Shown: positions 9,094 to 20,038 of the stretch, in pieces
Position numbering within the stretch: the stretch's first letter is position 1
Layout: each line of letters begins with the position of its first letter
Origin: Micromonospora sp. NBC_01699
GTDB taxonomy: Bacteria; Actinomycetota; Actinomycetes; Mycobacteriales; Micromonosporaceae
DNA length: 64,000 nt
Assembly: GCF_036250065.1 (NCBI RefSeq)
Contig: NZ_CP109199.1
Location: forward strand, 5,580,001-5,644,000
Direction of reading: 5' to 3'
Made by a program: the position numbers and the translations under genes
Notes under the pieces: generated by a model
Told to the model about the DNA's origin: nothing
The model's database searches: none
The model's input: the letters and a program-made list of their open reading frames with translations, nothing else

Positions 9094-10455
9094 GTGCCGG
9101 ATTCCCCGATCAGGTTTACGCGACGCCGGCTGGCACTGCTGGTGCCGGCCCTCACCGCCGGCCTGGTGATGACCGCCTGTAGCGCACCAGGATCGGACCA
9201 GCCGTCGTCGGCCGGGTCCGACGCCCCGGTCAGCACCGAACTCGGCACCGCGCCGATCACCCTGGAGCTGTACGCGGAGACCGGGTTCCCGCTGGTCAAG
9301 GCGCTGGCGGACGAGTTCACCAAGCAGCACCCGAACGTGAAGTTCAACATCCGCGAGGACCAGTTCACCGTGATCACGGAGAACGCACCCCGGGCGCTGG
9401 CCTCGGACAACGCGCCCGACATCATCCGGCTACCCACCATGGTCGACCTCGTGAAGGACGACCTGCTCAAGAACCTCGACCCGTACGTCACCGCCTACGG
9501 CTGGGACAGGTTCCCTGCCTCGCAGCTCGTCCAACTACGGCTCGCCGACGGGGGCGCCGTACGGGGCTCGGGCTCGCTGTACGGGCTCGGCCTGGGCTAC
9601 AGCGTGACCGGGGTGTTCTACAACAAGACCCTGGCCAGGCAGGTCGGCATGGCCAAGCCCCCGGCCACCATCGCCGAGTTCGAGGAACTGCTGGCCAAGG
9701 CGAAGGCAGCCAAGGTGCAGCCGATCGTGCAGTTCAACAAGAACACCGCCGGCATCAACTTCCCGCACCAGGCGCTGCAGAACCAGTTCGGGGACCCCAC
9801 CCGGGTGGCCGACTGGATCTTCCAGAAGCCGGGCGCGACGTTCGACACACCCGCCGCACTGAAGGCCACCCAGACCATCCAGCGGTGGGCGCAGGCGGGC
9901 TACTTCCCGAAGGACGCGAACGCCCTGGACTACGCGTCCATGGTCGGCGAGTTCCAGAAGGGCAACGGCCTGTTCATGTTCAACGGTGACTGGGAGTCCG
10001 GCAACCTCGACAAGAACATGGCTGGCAACGTGGGCTTCTTCCTGTTCCCCGGCGAGTCCGCCGGCGGCAAGCACGTGGCGATGTCGGCGCCCAACACCTT
10101 CGGCGTCGGCGCCCGCGCGAAGAACCCGGACGCCGCCGCCTTCTTCCTCAACTGGACGCACACCGACCCCAAGGCCCGGGAGATCTCCGTGACGGTCGGC
10201 GGCTCGCACCCCGGTGGCCCTTCCGACCTGCCGCTCCCGTCCGTCGCCGAGGGGACCGTGTTGTCCGAGACGCTCAAGGCGTCGCAACAGCTGGGCGCCG
10301 AGAACGGCGCGGTCGACTTCACCGCGAACGCGACCGGTGGGATCTTCTCCGCCGCGATCACCCCGGAGATGCAGAAGCTCGTCGCCGGGCAGCAGACCCC
10401 CGAGGGGTACGTGAAGGCGGTCCAGGCCGAGTACGAGAAGGAACTGTCCCGATGA
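9094..10455 (+). CDS. Sugar ABC transporter substrate-binding lipoprotein (CUT1)
   Basis: Family 1 extracellular solute-binding protein of about 453 residues. The signal peptide has twin-Arg-like basic residues (FTRRRLALL), a hydrophobic core and the lipobox VMTAC. The body has the usual motifs, including LASDNAPDIIRL and GLFMFNGDWESGN. The GTG at 9094 is preceded by AAGGAG eight bases upstream; the ATG at 9073 overlaps that region and is less likely. The stop overlaps the start of the first permease gene. It captures the sugar handled by the divergent glycosidase and kinase; the sugar is not visible in the sequence, and a fructo-oligosaccharide is inferred. Confidence 0.92.
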   Translation: MPDSPIRFTRRRLALLVPALTAGLVMTACSAPGSDQPSSAGSDAPVSTELGTAPITLELYAETGFPLVKALADEFTKQHPNVKFNIREDQFTVITENAPRALASDNAPDIIRLPTMVDLVKDDLLKNLDPYVTAYGWDRFPASQLVQLRLADGGAVRGSGSLYGLGLGYSVTGVFYNKTLARQVGMAKPPATIAEFEELLAKAKAAKVQPIVQFNKNTAGINFPHQALQNQFGDPTRVADWIFQKPGATFDTPAALKATQTIQRWAQAGYFPKDANALDYASMVGEFQKGNGLFMFNGDWESGNLDKNMAGNVGFFLFPGESAGGKHVAMSAPNTFGVGARAKNPDAAAFFLNWTHTDPKAREISVTVGGSHPGGPSDLPLPSVAEGTVLSETLKASQQLGAENGAVDFTANATGGIFSAAITPEMQKLVAGQQTPEGYVKAVQAEYEKELSR

Positions 10456-11417
10456 CCTCTGCCGTCGGCAGCACTCCCGCCGGTGCCCCGACCCGGGCCG
10501 GCGGCGAGGATCGGCAGGCACCCGTACGGCCTCACCGGAAGCGGTGGGGCCGTACGGCCGGCTGGCTCGGCTGGCTCTGGGTCCTGCCGGCCCTGCTCAT
10601 GTACGGGTTCTTCGTCCTGCGTCCGCTCGTCACCACTATGCAGTACTCGCTGTACCGGTGGAACGGCATCGGTCGGGCTGAGTGGGTCGGCCTGGACAAC
10701 TACCTGACCGTGATCACCGACAGCGACCTGTTGAAGATAATCTCGAACGCGTTCATCCTGATCATCTTCTTCAGCTTCGTCCCGGTCTGCCTGGGGCTGC
10801 TGGTCGCCAGCCTCGTCCGCCGGCTCAGCGCCGGCCCCTTCGGCACCGTCGTGCGTACCGTGCTGTTCCTGCCGCAGGTGATCCCGCTGGTCGCGGCCGG
10901 CATCGCGTGGACCTGGCTGCTGTCCACCGACGGCCTGGTCAACCAGGTGCTGCGGGCCGTCGGCCTGGGCGGGATCACCCGCGCCTGGCTCGGCGAGTTC
11001 GACACGGCGCTGCCCTCGGTGGGCGTGATCGGTACCTGGGTCATGCTCGGCCTGTGCACGATCCTGCTCGTCACGGGCATGAGCAAGATCGACCCGGCGC
11101 TGTACGAAGCGGCCCGCATCGACGGCGCCGGACCGGTACGGGAGTTCTTCGCCGTCACCCTGCCGAGCCTGCGGCAGGAGATCGGGGTCTGCCTCACCGT
11201 GACCATCATCGCCGCCCTGGCCAGTTTCGACATCGTCTACATCTCCACCAGCGGTGGGCCCGGCATCCAGACCACGGTGCCCGGTCTGGAGATCTACCGG
11301 CTCGCCTTCTCCCAGCGGCAGGTGGGGCTCGCCTCGGCGCTGGCGGTGGTGCTCATGGTGCTGGTGCTGGCGTGCGTGCTGCCAATCCAGCGGTTGACCC
11401 GGGAGGAGAAGGTATGA
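10452..11417 (+). CDS. Sugar ABC transporter permease (MalF-type)
   Basis: A 321-residue integral membrane protein with about six hydrophobic helices and the BPD_transp_1 EAA loop (LYEAARIDGAGPVREFFAVT) near residue 215, which docks to the ATPase. The ATG at 10452 overlaps the binding-protein stop as ATGA. Its partner permease overlaps it in turn. No ATPase gene is in this operon, as is usual for actinobacterial CUT1 systems that share one MsiK-type ATPase. Confidence 0.93.
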   Translation: MTSAVGSTPAGAPTRAGGEDRQAPVRPHRKRWGRTAGWLGWLWVLPALLMYGFFVLRPLVTTMQYSLYRWNGIGRAEWVGLDNYLTVITDSDLLKIISNAFILIIFFSFVPVCLGLLVASLVRRLSAGPFGTVVRTVLFLPQVIPLVAAGIAWTWLLSTDGLVNQVLRAVGLGGITRAWLGEFDTALPSVGVIGTWVMLGLCTILLVTGMSKIDPALYEAARIDGAGPVREFFAVTLPSLRQEIGVCLTVTIIAALASFDIVYISTSGGPGIQTTVPGLEIYRLAFSQRQVGLASALAVVLMVLVLACVLPIQRLTREEKV

Positions 11418-12241
11418 ACCTCACCAGCCGCGGCGAACGCCTGACCGGACGGATCTTCCTGATCGCGCTGGTCGTCGTCACGCTCCTGCCGTTCCTGAGC
11501 ATGCTGTCCGCGGCGTTGCAGCCGCGCGGCACCGTTCCCACCGGACTGGCCTGGCCATCCGACCCGCAGTGGGGCAACTTCGGCGCCGCGTTCACCGCCG
11601 CCAACATGGGTGTGTTGCTGCGGTCCAGCCTGCTGATCGTGGTCGGCGTCGTGCCGATCGGCGTGGTCATCGCGACCATGGCCGGGTTCGGACTGGGTCA
11701 CCTGCGGGTGCCGGGTGGCCCGATCGCCTTCGGTCTGCTCCTGCTCGGTCTGACCCTGCCGCTCGAAGCCGTGATCACCCCGCTGTACTACCAGATGCGT
11801 GACCTCGGCCTGCTCAACACCCGCTGGGCGATCATCCTGCCGCTGATCGGCCTGTACATGCCGTTCTCGGTGTTCTGGATGCGGGCACACTTCACCACGG
11901 TCCCGAAGGAACTCTCCGAGGCGGCGCGGGTCGACGGCAGCAACACCTGGCAGTTGTTCTGGCGCATCCACGTGCCGCTCGCCCGACCGGCCATCGCGTC
12001 ACTGACCATCCTGCTGTTCCTGTGGACCTGGAACCAGTTCCTGCTCGCCATCGTGCTCGTCGACGACGCCACGAAACGCACGATGGCCGGCGCGCTCGGC
12101 GCGTTCCAGGGGCAGTGGGGAACCGACCTGGTGCTGCTCTGCGCCGGCTCCCTACTCATCCTCACCCCCACGCTCATCGTGTTCCTGATCTTCCAACGCC
12201 AGTTCATCAAGGCCCTGATCCAGGGGTCGCTGAAGGGATAG
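11414..12241 (+). CDS. Sugar ABC transporter permease (MalG-type)
   Basis: A 275-residue second permease of the same importer, with about six membrane segments and the EAA loop LSEAARVDGSNTWQLFWRIH near residue 175. The ATG at 11414 is preceded by GGGAGGAGAA and overlaps the preceding stop as ATGA. A longer upstream open frame in this phase is only a shadow over the MalF-type gene. Confidence 0.93.
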   Translation: MNLTSRGERLTGRIFLIALVVVTLLPFLSMLSAALQPRGTVPTGLAWPSDPQWGNFGAAFTAANMGVLLRSSLLIVVGVVPIGVVIATMAGFGLGHLRVPGGPIAFGLLLLGLTLPLEAVITPLYYQMRDLGLLNTRWAIILPLIGLYMPFSVFWMRAHFTTVPKELSEAARVDGSNTWQLFWRIHVPLARPAIASLTILLFLWTWNQFLLAIVLVDDATKRTMAGALGAFQGQWGTDLVLLCAGSLLILTPTLIVFLIFQRQFIKALIQGSLKG

Positions 12242-12244
12242 TGC

Positions 12245-13399
12245 GTGACCACGCATCCACCAATCCGGGGGAACGCCGACGAGGGCTTCGGCCGGGTCGC
12301 CGACATCTTCCGGGACAACTTCTCCTCGCGCGCCGAGGTCGGCGCCGCCGTGGCCCTCTACGTGCGGGGCCGCAAGGTCGTCGACCTGTACGGAGGGCTC
12401 GCCGATCCCCGGTCAGGACGCCCCTGGACCGCCGACACCCCGACGGTCGTCTTCTCCTGCACCAAGGGGATCCTGGCCATCTGCGCGTACCTGCTGGTCC
12501 AGCAGGGCCGGCTCGACCTGGACGCGCCGGTCACCCGGTACTGGCCCGAGTTCGGTCAGCACGGCAAGGCGGAGATCCCGGTGCGCTGGCTGCTCACCCA
12601 CCAGGCCGGCCTGCCAGCCCTGGACCGGCCCCTCACCCGCGAGGACGTGGTCGGCTGGAAGCCGGTGATCGAGGCGATCGAGGCGCAGACGCCACTGTGG
12701 CCGCCCGGCACCGCGCACAGCTATCACGCGATGACCTACGGCTGGCTGATCGGCGAGGTGATCCACCGCATCACCGGCCAGCTGCCCGGCGCGTTCTTCC
12801 GCGACACACTCGCCACACCGCTCGGCCTGCGTACCTGGATCGGTCTTCCCGACGAGGAGCGCGACTCGGTGGCCTGGATGCTGGCGCCGCCGGCCGGGGC
12901 TGCGGTGCCCATGCATCCGGTCGCCGAGAGCGGACTCACCATGGGCGGCGCCTTCGCCTTCCCCGCCGACCACGACGGCCTGGTCAGCTTCAACGACCCG
13001 GTCATCCAGGCCGCCGGGATACCCGGAGCCGGTGCCGTCAGCACCGCCGAGAGCCTCGCCCGCCTCTATGCCGCCGCGGTGTCGCCGGTCGGCACCGGGC
13101 GCCTGCTCACCAGGGCTTCGGTCTACGACGCGACCCTCCCCCGGGTCGCCGGCCAGCAGCGGTACGGCCCGGCCGACACCGGCCAGCGCTGGGGAACCGG
13201 CTTCCTCCTGGACTCCCCGCCGGCGCGCCCCCTGCTGGGCGCGCTCAGCTTCGGCCACGACGGTGCGGGCGGCCACCTGGCCTTCGGCGACGACGCCTAC
13301 CAGGTGGGCTTCGCGTACGTCGTCAACCAGATGGGCGGTGTCGACGACGACCGGGGCGACCGGCTCACGGCCGCCGTGCGCGCCTGCCTGGGGGCCTGA
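12245..13399 (+). CDS. Class C beta-lactamase-fold serine hydrolase (EstB-like esterase)
   Basis: A 384-residue member of the beta-lactamase/transpeptidase-like family. The nucleophile motif is S71-C-T-K74 (VVFSCTKG), and the second motif is Y160-H-A where lactamases have YxN, the pattern of EstB-type carboxylesterases. A C-terminal FGHDGAGGHLAFGD stretch replaces the KTG box. No signal peptide is evident. The GTG start follows the permease stop by three bases, so it belongs to the sugar-import operon and may remove ester groups such as acetate from the imported saccharide. The ester role is inferred; the fold is clear. Confidence 0.85.
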   Translation: MTTHPPIRGNADEGFGRVADIFRDNFSSRAEVGAAVALYVRGRKVVDLYGGLADPRSGRPWTADTPTVVFSCTKGILAICAYLLVQQGRLDLDAPVTRYWPEFGQHGKAEIPVRWLLTHQAGLPALDRPLTREDVVGWKPVIEAIEAQTPLWPPGTAHSYHAMTYGWLIGEVIHRITGQLPGAFFRDTLATPLGLRTWIGLPDEERDSVAWMLAPPAGAAVPMHPVAESGLTMGGAFAFPADHDGLVSFNDPVIQAAGIPGAGAVSTAESLARLYAAAVSPVGTGRLLTRASVYDATLPRVAGQQRYGPADTGQRWGTGFLLDSPPARPLLGALSFGHDGAGGHLAFGDDAYQVGFAYVVNQMGGVDDDRGDRLTAAVRACLGA

Positions 13400-13455
13400 A
13401 CCGACACGGAACCCGAAGAGTGTTCCGCCATGACACAGGACCGGGGTCCGGGCGA

Positions 13456-13485
13456 TGGGCGCCCGCCTGAGTGGGCGGGCGCCCA
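13456..13485. terminator. Bidirectional hairpin terminator between convergent genes
   Basis: Perfect 12-bp inverted repeat (TGGGCGCCCGCC / GGCGGGCGCCCA) with a 6-base loop, in the gap between the plus-strand hydrolase stop and the minus-strand beta-helix gene stop. Confidence 0.8.
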
Positions 13486-13490
13486 AACGC

Positions 13491-15947
<2,457 letters not shown>

Positions 15948-16182
15948 ACACAACAAGTGGATGTCCCGCTCGCCGGCCTGCTCGGCCACCGGTGCCAAGC
16001 CCTGCCGGAAGTCCGCGCAGCAGGCCGCGCGAGCCGTCGGCGACATTGGCCAGGCGCGGCCCACCACCGTGCACACGGGACCACCGACGCAGGGCGCGTC
16101 GACGGCCGCCGCGGTCGCCACGCAACCCATGAGGTACGCCACGGTCGACTCCACGACGGCTCCTGGAAAGGAGGGCGTTGAC

Positions 16183-16440
16183 ATGGCGGACCGGCGTGCA
16201 CGTACAGGCCCGGCGCGGCGGTCGACACCATCGGGGACGCGCACCCCGAGGGAGGAATTGTCGATGCCCCGCAGCGCGTGCATCGGCGCAGGCCGTGGAT
16301 CTGACATCCCGAGAGCCTCACAGACAGTAGTCACCGACGAGATCCATGCACCGCCCCCGAAGCCGTTCGAGGCGCTGGACGACGAACTTTCACAGATGGC
16401 GACCCAGGCTTACGTGCTGGTGTTGCACACATTGCCTTGA
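16183..16440 (+). CDS. Possible small hypothetical ORF, 85 residues
   Basis: This is the only candidate gene found in the ~870-base stretch 15948-16814. The ATG is preceded by AAGGAGG at about 10 bases. The product is Arg/Ser/Pro-rich at first, with a C-terminal FEALDDELSQMATQAYVLVL segment that looks like a helix. No domain or signal peptide is recognised. It may be the decayed end of an older gene. Confidence 0.25.
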   Translation: MADRRARTGPARRSTPSGTRTPREELSMPRSACIGAGRGSDIPRASQTVVTDEIHAPPPKPFEALDDELSQMATQAYVLVLHTLP

Positions 16441-16463
16441 CATGGCCGAAACATCACACGTAT

Positions 16464-16478
16464 GAAGATAGATGTTTG
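16464..16478. repeat. 15-bp motif shared with 27717-27731
   Basis: GAAGATAGATGTTTG occurs here and again, identically and in the same orientation, at 27717-27731. Both copies lie in long non-coding stretches upstream of minus-strand CAZyme genes, about 600 and 360 bases before the start codons. Confidence 0.5.
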
Positions 16479-16814
16479 GATACGGGTCCGCAATCCTCGA
16501 CCGAAGGCAATAACCAGGCCCGCGACCCGACCGACAGCGGCACCGACAGAGGGAACAGGCGTCACCGCCCCCACCTCCGGAGCGACATAGGACATTGGCC
16601 AAGCCATTGACATCTGCCGATGCCTAGCGCATCCTGACCTCGCAGGACCACGGGACGAGAACACAGCCCATATCACGCTGTGTGACGTCCTGCGGGACTG
16701 ACTGCCGTTGCGGCGGACGGCACGACGACCAACCAGCACACTCGTGCCCCTCCGCGCGTCCAGGCACAACCTGACGCGCCGTCGAGCCGTGGTCGCAATC
16801 CCTTGCCCGCCCGA

Positions 16815-16922
16815 GTCCATGGTCACCAAGTCGATCCACGGCTGCGGGTGTCGTGCCCGGACCCAGAGGTGATGGTGCGCGTCGACGATCCCGGACCTTC
16901 CGGGAGTCTGCGCGCCCGTCAT
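16815..16922 (-). pseudogene. 5' stub of an amidohydrolase-2 / L-fuconolactonase-type lactonase
   Basis: An ATG at 16922 overlaps the SDR stop as ATGA and opens a frame whose first ~36 residues include GIVDAHHHLWV and HPQPWIDLVTMD, the metal-binding start of L-fuconolactone hydrolase-type amidohydrolases. Family similarity then ends abruptly. The frame continues into Arg-rich, unrelated sequence, and the rest of the ~280-residue enzyme is missing. It was evidently the last gene of the sugar-acid operon and has been lost by deletion or replacement of everything after about codon 36. Confidence 0.65.
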
Positions 16923-17677
16923 CGGCCCAGCCAGCCGCCGTCGACGGGCAGCACGATCCCGTTGACGTAGTCCGACGCCGCCGATGCCAGGAACACCGTG
17001 GCACCGCCGAGATCGTCGGCACGGCCCCACCGGGCCGCCGGAATCCGGGCGAGAATCGCCTGCTCTCGGTCGGGGTCGTCGCGCAGCGCCCGGGTGTTGT
17101 CGGTGGCGATGTAGCCCGGGGCGATGGCGTTGACGTTCACCCCGCGGGCCGCCCACTCGTTCGCCAGCGCCTTGGTGAGCCCGGCCACGCCCGACTTCGA
17201 CGCGGCATAGCCGGGAACGGTGATGCCGCCCTGGAAACTCAACAGCGACGCGGTGAAGATAATCTTCCCCCGGCCGCGCTCGACCATCGTCCGGCCGATC
17301 TCCCGGCTCAGCACGAACTGGCTGCTCAGGTTCACCTCGATCACGTGGTCCCACATCTCGTCCGGGTGCTCGGCCGCCGGCGTACGGGCGATCGTCCCGC
17401 CGTTGTTCACCAGGACGTCGATCGGCCCGAGCGCGGTGAGGTCGCGGGCCAACCGGTGCACGGCCGCCCGGTCGGCGAGATCGGCCCGCAGCGCGGTGAA
17501 CCGGCGGCCGGCAGCCCGCACCCGGCGTCCCACCTCGCTTCCATCCGGTTCGAGCTGGGCGGAGACGCCGACGACGTCGGCACCCGCCAGAGCCAGGGCC
17601 TCGGCCATGGCGAGACCGATTCCGCGCCGGGCGCCGGTCACGACGGCAGTCTGTCCGGACAGGTCGAACAGGGCCAT
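16919..17677 (-). CDS. SDR-family oxidoreductase, KduD-like (2-keto-3-deoxy-sugar-acid dehydrogenase)
   Basis: A 252-residue classical short-chain dehydrogenase. It has the cofactor motif TGARRGIG near residue 14, NNGG near 90, the catalytic Ser in TASLLSFQGG near 138, and YAASK with catalytic Tyr/Lys near 152-156. The C-terminal ASDYVNGIVLPVDGGWL is strongly KduD-like. KduD enzymes oxidise or reduce 2-dehydro-3-deoxy-gluconate-type acids with NAD(H). The ATG at 17677 overlaps the upstream dehydrogenase stop by one base; a GTG three bases earlier is possible. With an enolase-family dehydratase upstream, it probably handles the 2-keto-3-deoxy acid produced. Confidence 0.85.
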   Translation of the reverse strand: MALFDLSGQTAVVTGARRGIGLAMAEALALAGADVVGVSAQLEPDGSEVGRRVRAAGRRFTALRADLADRAAVHRLARDLTALGPIDVLVNNGGTIARTPAAEHPDEMWDHVIEVNLSSQFVLSREIGRTMVERGRGKIIFTASLLSFQGGITVPGYAASKSGVAGLTKALANEWAARGVNVNAIAPGYIATDNTRALRDDPDREQAILARIPAARWGRADDLGGATVFLASAASDYVNGIVLPVDGGWLGR

Positions 17678-18702
17678 CACTGGTTGCCCTCCCGCAGGTC
17701 GAGCAGCACCTTCATGACGCCGCCACCCTCCAGGGCCGTGAACGCGGCGGCGGCCGCCTCGACGGGTTCGACCCGGGAGATGAGCTGTCGCGCCGGAATC
17801 GCGCCGGAGGCGACCAACCGGATTGCCTCCGCCATGTCGTCGCGCTGGTACAGGCGGGCGCCGAGCAACTCCAACTCGCGCCAGAAGAACCGGTGCAGGT
17901 TGACCTCCCGGGGCTGCGGGTGGATCGCGACCATCACCAGACGGCCGCGGGTGGTCAGGACGTCGACCGCCGTGGCGACCCCGGCGGCCGAGCCGGAGAC
18001 CTCGAACGCGATGTCGGCACCCGCGCCCTCGGTGCGGTCGTTCACCAACGCCACGACGTCGGTCGCACCCGGGTCGATGACCTCGATCCCGATTCCTTCC
18101 GCGACCGCACGCCGGAACGGGTCCGGCTCAACGAGGAGCACCCGCGCCCCGCGGCCCTGCGCGACCGCGGCGATGAGAACCCCTACCGGCCCGCCGCCGA
18201 CCACGACCACCTGGTCGTCGGCGGTCACGTTTCCCCGCCGTACGTCGTGCACCGCGACCGCGACCGGTTCGACGAGCGCCGCGTGGTCGAGTGGCAGTTC
18301 CTCGGGGAGCGGCAGGACCAGCTCCGCCGGCACGTTCCACAAGGACTGCATCGCGCCTGGCGAGTCGATGCCGAGGAAGTTCATGGCGTGACACACGTGG
18401 GAGTTCCCGCGCCGACAGGCCGCACATCGTCCGCACGACCGGGTCGGCATCACCGTCACGGCCTGCCCGACAGTCCAACCGATGGCGTCCTCGCCGACAG
18501 CCTCGATCCGCCCGGACATCTCGTGCCCGATGATCGCCGAGGCGCCGACCCGGGCGTCCATGTCCCCGTGGTAAATGTGCAGGTCAGTGCCGCAAATCCC
18601 GGTGTACGCCACCGCGATCCGCACCTGGCCGCGACCCAGTGATTCCGGTTCACGCTCCTCGATCCCGAAATGCCGCGCACCCCGGTAGACAACTGCCTTC
18701 AT
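17677..18702 (-). CDS. Zinc-dependent MDR-family alcohol/sugar dehydrogenase
   Basis: A 341-residue medium-chain dehydrogenase of the threonine/sorbitol dehydrogenase type. It shows catalytic zinc ligands in GICGTDLHIYHG (Cys) and IIGHEMSG (His-Glu), a structural-zinc-like cluster in SCGRCAACRRGNSHVC, and the Rossmann motif VVGGGPVGVLIAA. The ATG at 18702 has GGAGG four bases upstream. It is the second enzyme of the operon and likely oxidises the sugar or sugar acid with NAD(P). About 110 bases without features separate it from the enolase-family gene upstream. Confidence 0.88.
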   Translation of the reverse strand: MKAVVYRGARHFGIEEREPESLGRGQVRIAVAYTGICGTDLHIYHGDMDARVGASAIIGHEMSGRIEAVGEDAIGWTVGQAVTVMPTRSCGRCAACRRGNSHVCHAMNFLGIDSPGAMQSLWNVPAELVLPLPEELPLDHAALVEPVAVAVHDVRRGNVTADDQVVVVGGGPVGVLIAAVAQGRGARVLLVEPDPFRRAVAEGIGIEVIDPGATDVVALVNDRTEGAGADIAFEVSGSAAGVATAVDVLTTRGRLVMVAIHPQPREVNLHRFFWRELELLGARLYQRDDMAEAIRLVASGAIPARQLISRVEPVEAAAAAFTALEGGGVMKVLLDLREGNQ

Positions 18703-18813
18703 CGATCCTCCGTCTCGACGGTCGGTACATCGGTCGTCCCGACCGGCCATGGTCGTGGGTGCACCGCCGTGGCGATGCACCCACGAGTTCGGTGCACAGA
18801 CATGGTGGCCGGG

Positions 18814-20037
18814 TCAGTGGTGCGCGGTAGGCGACACCTCGTTGCGGGAGAGCAGCGGCAGGACGGGAACGTGCCGTACGGGGCCGATGCCGTCGACTCC
18901 GGCCAGCAGCCTTCGTCCGGCCTGCTCCGGCCGGACGTTGGGGCCCTCGGCCGTCTGCGTCTCCGGGCGGCGGGTGACTGCCCGGATCCGGTCCTCGTCG
19001 ACCAGGACGCCCAGTCCGGGCGAGTCACCGAGGATGAAGGCGCCGTCCTCGACGTGCAGGTCGATGGAAAGGCCGACCGGTGGATCCAGGTCCTGCAGCT
19101 CGCTGGTCAGATGGTTCGGCACTGAGGTCGCGGCGTGCAGCAGCCCGACCGGGCTGTTGCCGATCGGGCTGACCGGCAGGTCGTGGGCGTGCGCCAGGGC
19201 GGATGCCCGCAGGAAGTGGGTGACCCCCCAGACAGCGGCCATCTGGACGATGTCGACCGCGCCGGCGACGATCAGCGGACGGTACTGTTCGAGCCCGGTG
19301 AGGTTTTCCCCGGTCGCGACCGATGCGCGAACTCCACGGCCGACCGCGGCGAGGCCCTCTGCGTCCCAGCGCCGGACGGGCTCCTCGATCCAGATGAGGT
19401 CCAGGGTGCGTTCGAGTTCGCAGACGTGCCGGACGGCCTGCTTGCGGGTCCATGCCTCGTTCACGTCGAGCATCAGGCCCGGCCGCGGTCCGTGCCCGGC
19501 CTCGGTCAGGACCTCCCTGACCAGGCAGAGGCGGTGCCGGTCGCGCTCGATGTCGAGGCCGCCCTTGAGCTTGGCGGCCCGCAGGCCATGCCGGGCGTAG
19601 ACCTCGTAGGTCGAGACGAGTTCGTCGTCGGTCAGCCCGATGTCCAGGCCGGACGCATAGGCGGGGACCCGCCGGTCGCGTCCGCCCAGCAGCCGCCACA
19701 GCGGCTCGCCGGCAGCCTGTGCCTTGATGTCCCACAGGGCGGTGTCGAGCGCGCCGATGGTACCGAATACCGAGCCCGCGTGGCCCGCCTTGAAGGTGTG
19801 CCGCAGCATGCGGTCGTAGAGGGTGGTCACCGCGCGGGGATCTTCGCCGTCGATGGCCGCGAAAATCCGCTCGATCTCGACGTGCGGCCCGATGCCGGTC
19901 CCGGAGATGCCCTCGTCGGTCTCGACGATGACGATCGACACCGGGACCACCCCGTCGGCGAAGACGCCGTTGGCGTCGCCGACCGGCCGCCCCCATTCCT
20001 GGACAGTGGAGAGTGTCCGATATCCGGTGATCCGCAT
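18814..20037 (-). CDS. Enolase-superfamily (mandelate racemase-like) sugar-acid dehydratase
   Basis: A 407-residue two-domain enolase-superfamily protein. The N-terminal capping domain (to ~120) is followed by a barrel with the MR-subgroup pattern: lysines in AAKLKGG, metal ligands in LMLDVNEAW, WIEEPV and ATGENLTG, and later SPIGNSPVG where dehydratases often have a catalytic His. About 40 C-terminal residues (from ~365) extend beyond the barrel. It starts one base after the permease stop. Such enzymes remove water from aldonic acids to give 2-keto-3-deoxy acids; the KduD-like SDR and importer support that role. The exact acid cannot be told. Confidence 0.85.
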   Translation of the reverse strand: MRITGYRTLSTVQEWGRPVGDANGVFADGVVPVSIVIVETDEGISGTGIGPHVEIERIFAAIDGEDPRAVTTLYDRMLRHTFKAGHAGSVFGTIGALDTALWDIKAQAAGEPLWRLLGGRDRRVPAYASGLDIGLTDDELVSTYEVYARHGLRAAKLKGGLDIERDRHRLCLVREVLTEAGHGPRPGLMLDVNEAWTRKQAVRHVCELERTLDLIWIEEPVRRWDAEGLAAVGRGVRASVATGENLTGLEQYRPLIVAGAVDIVQMAAVWGVTHFLRASALAHAHDLPVSPIGNSPVGLLHAATSVPNHLTSELQDLDPPVGLSIDLHVEDGAFILGDSPGLGVLVDEDRIRAVTRRPETQTAEGPNVRPEQAGRRLLAGVDGIGPVRHVPVLPLLSRNEVSPTAHH

Positions 20038-20038
20038 G

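Noticed and set aside
10682-12241. A 519-codon plus-strand frame suggesting a fused permease
   Set aside because: The first half is a shifted reading of the MalF-type gene; the real MalG-type gene starts at 11414 with a good ribosome site.
16410-17354. A 314-codon minus-strand frame running from the SDR region into the intergenic DNA
   Set aside because: Its first part is out of frame with the SDR and has no meaning; only the internal 36 codons from 16922 match a lactonase, which is reported as a stub.
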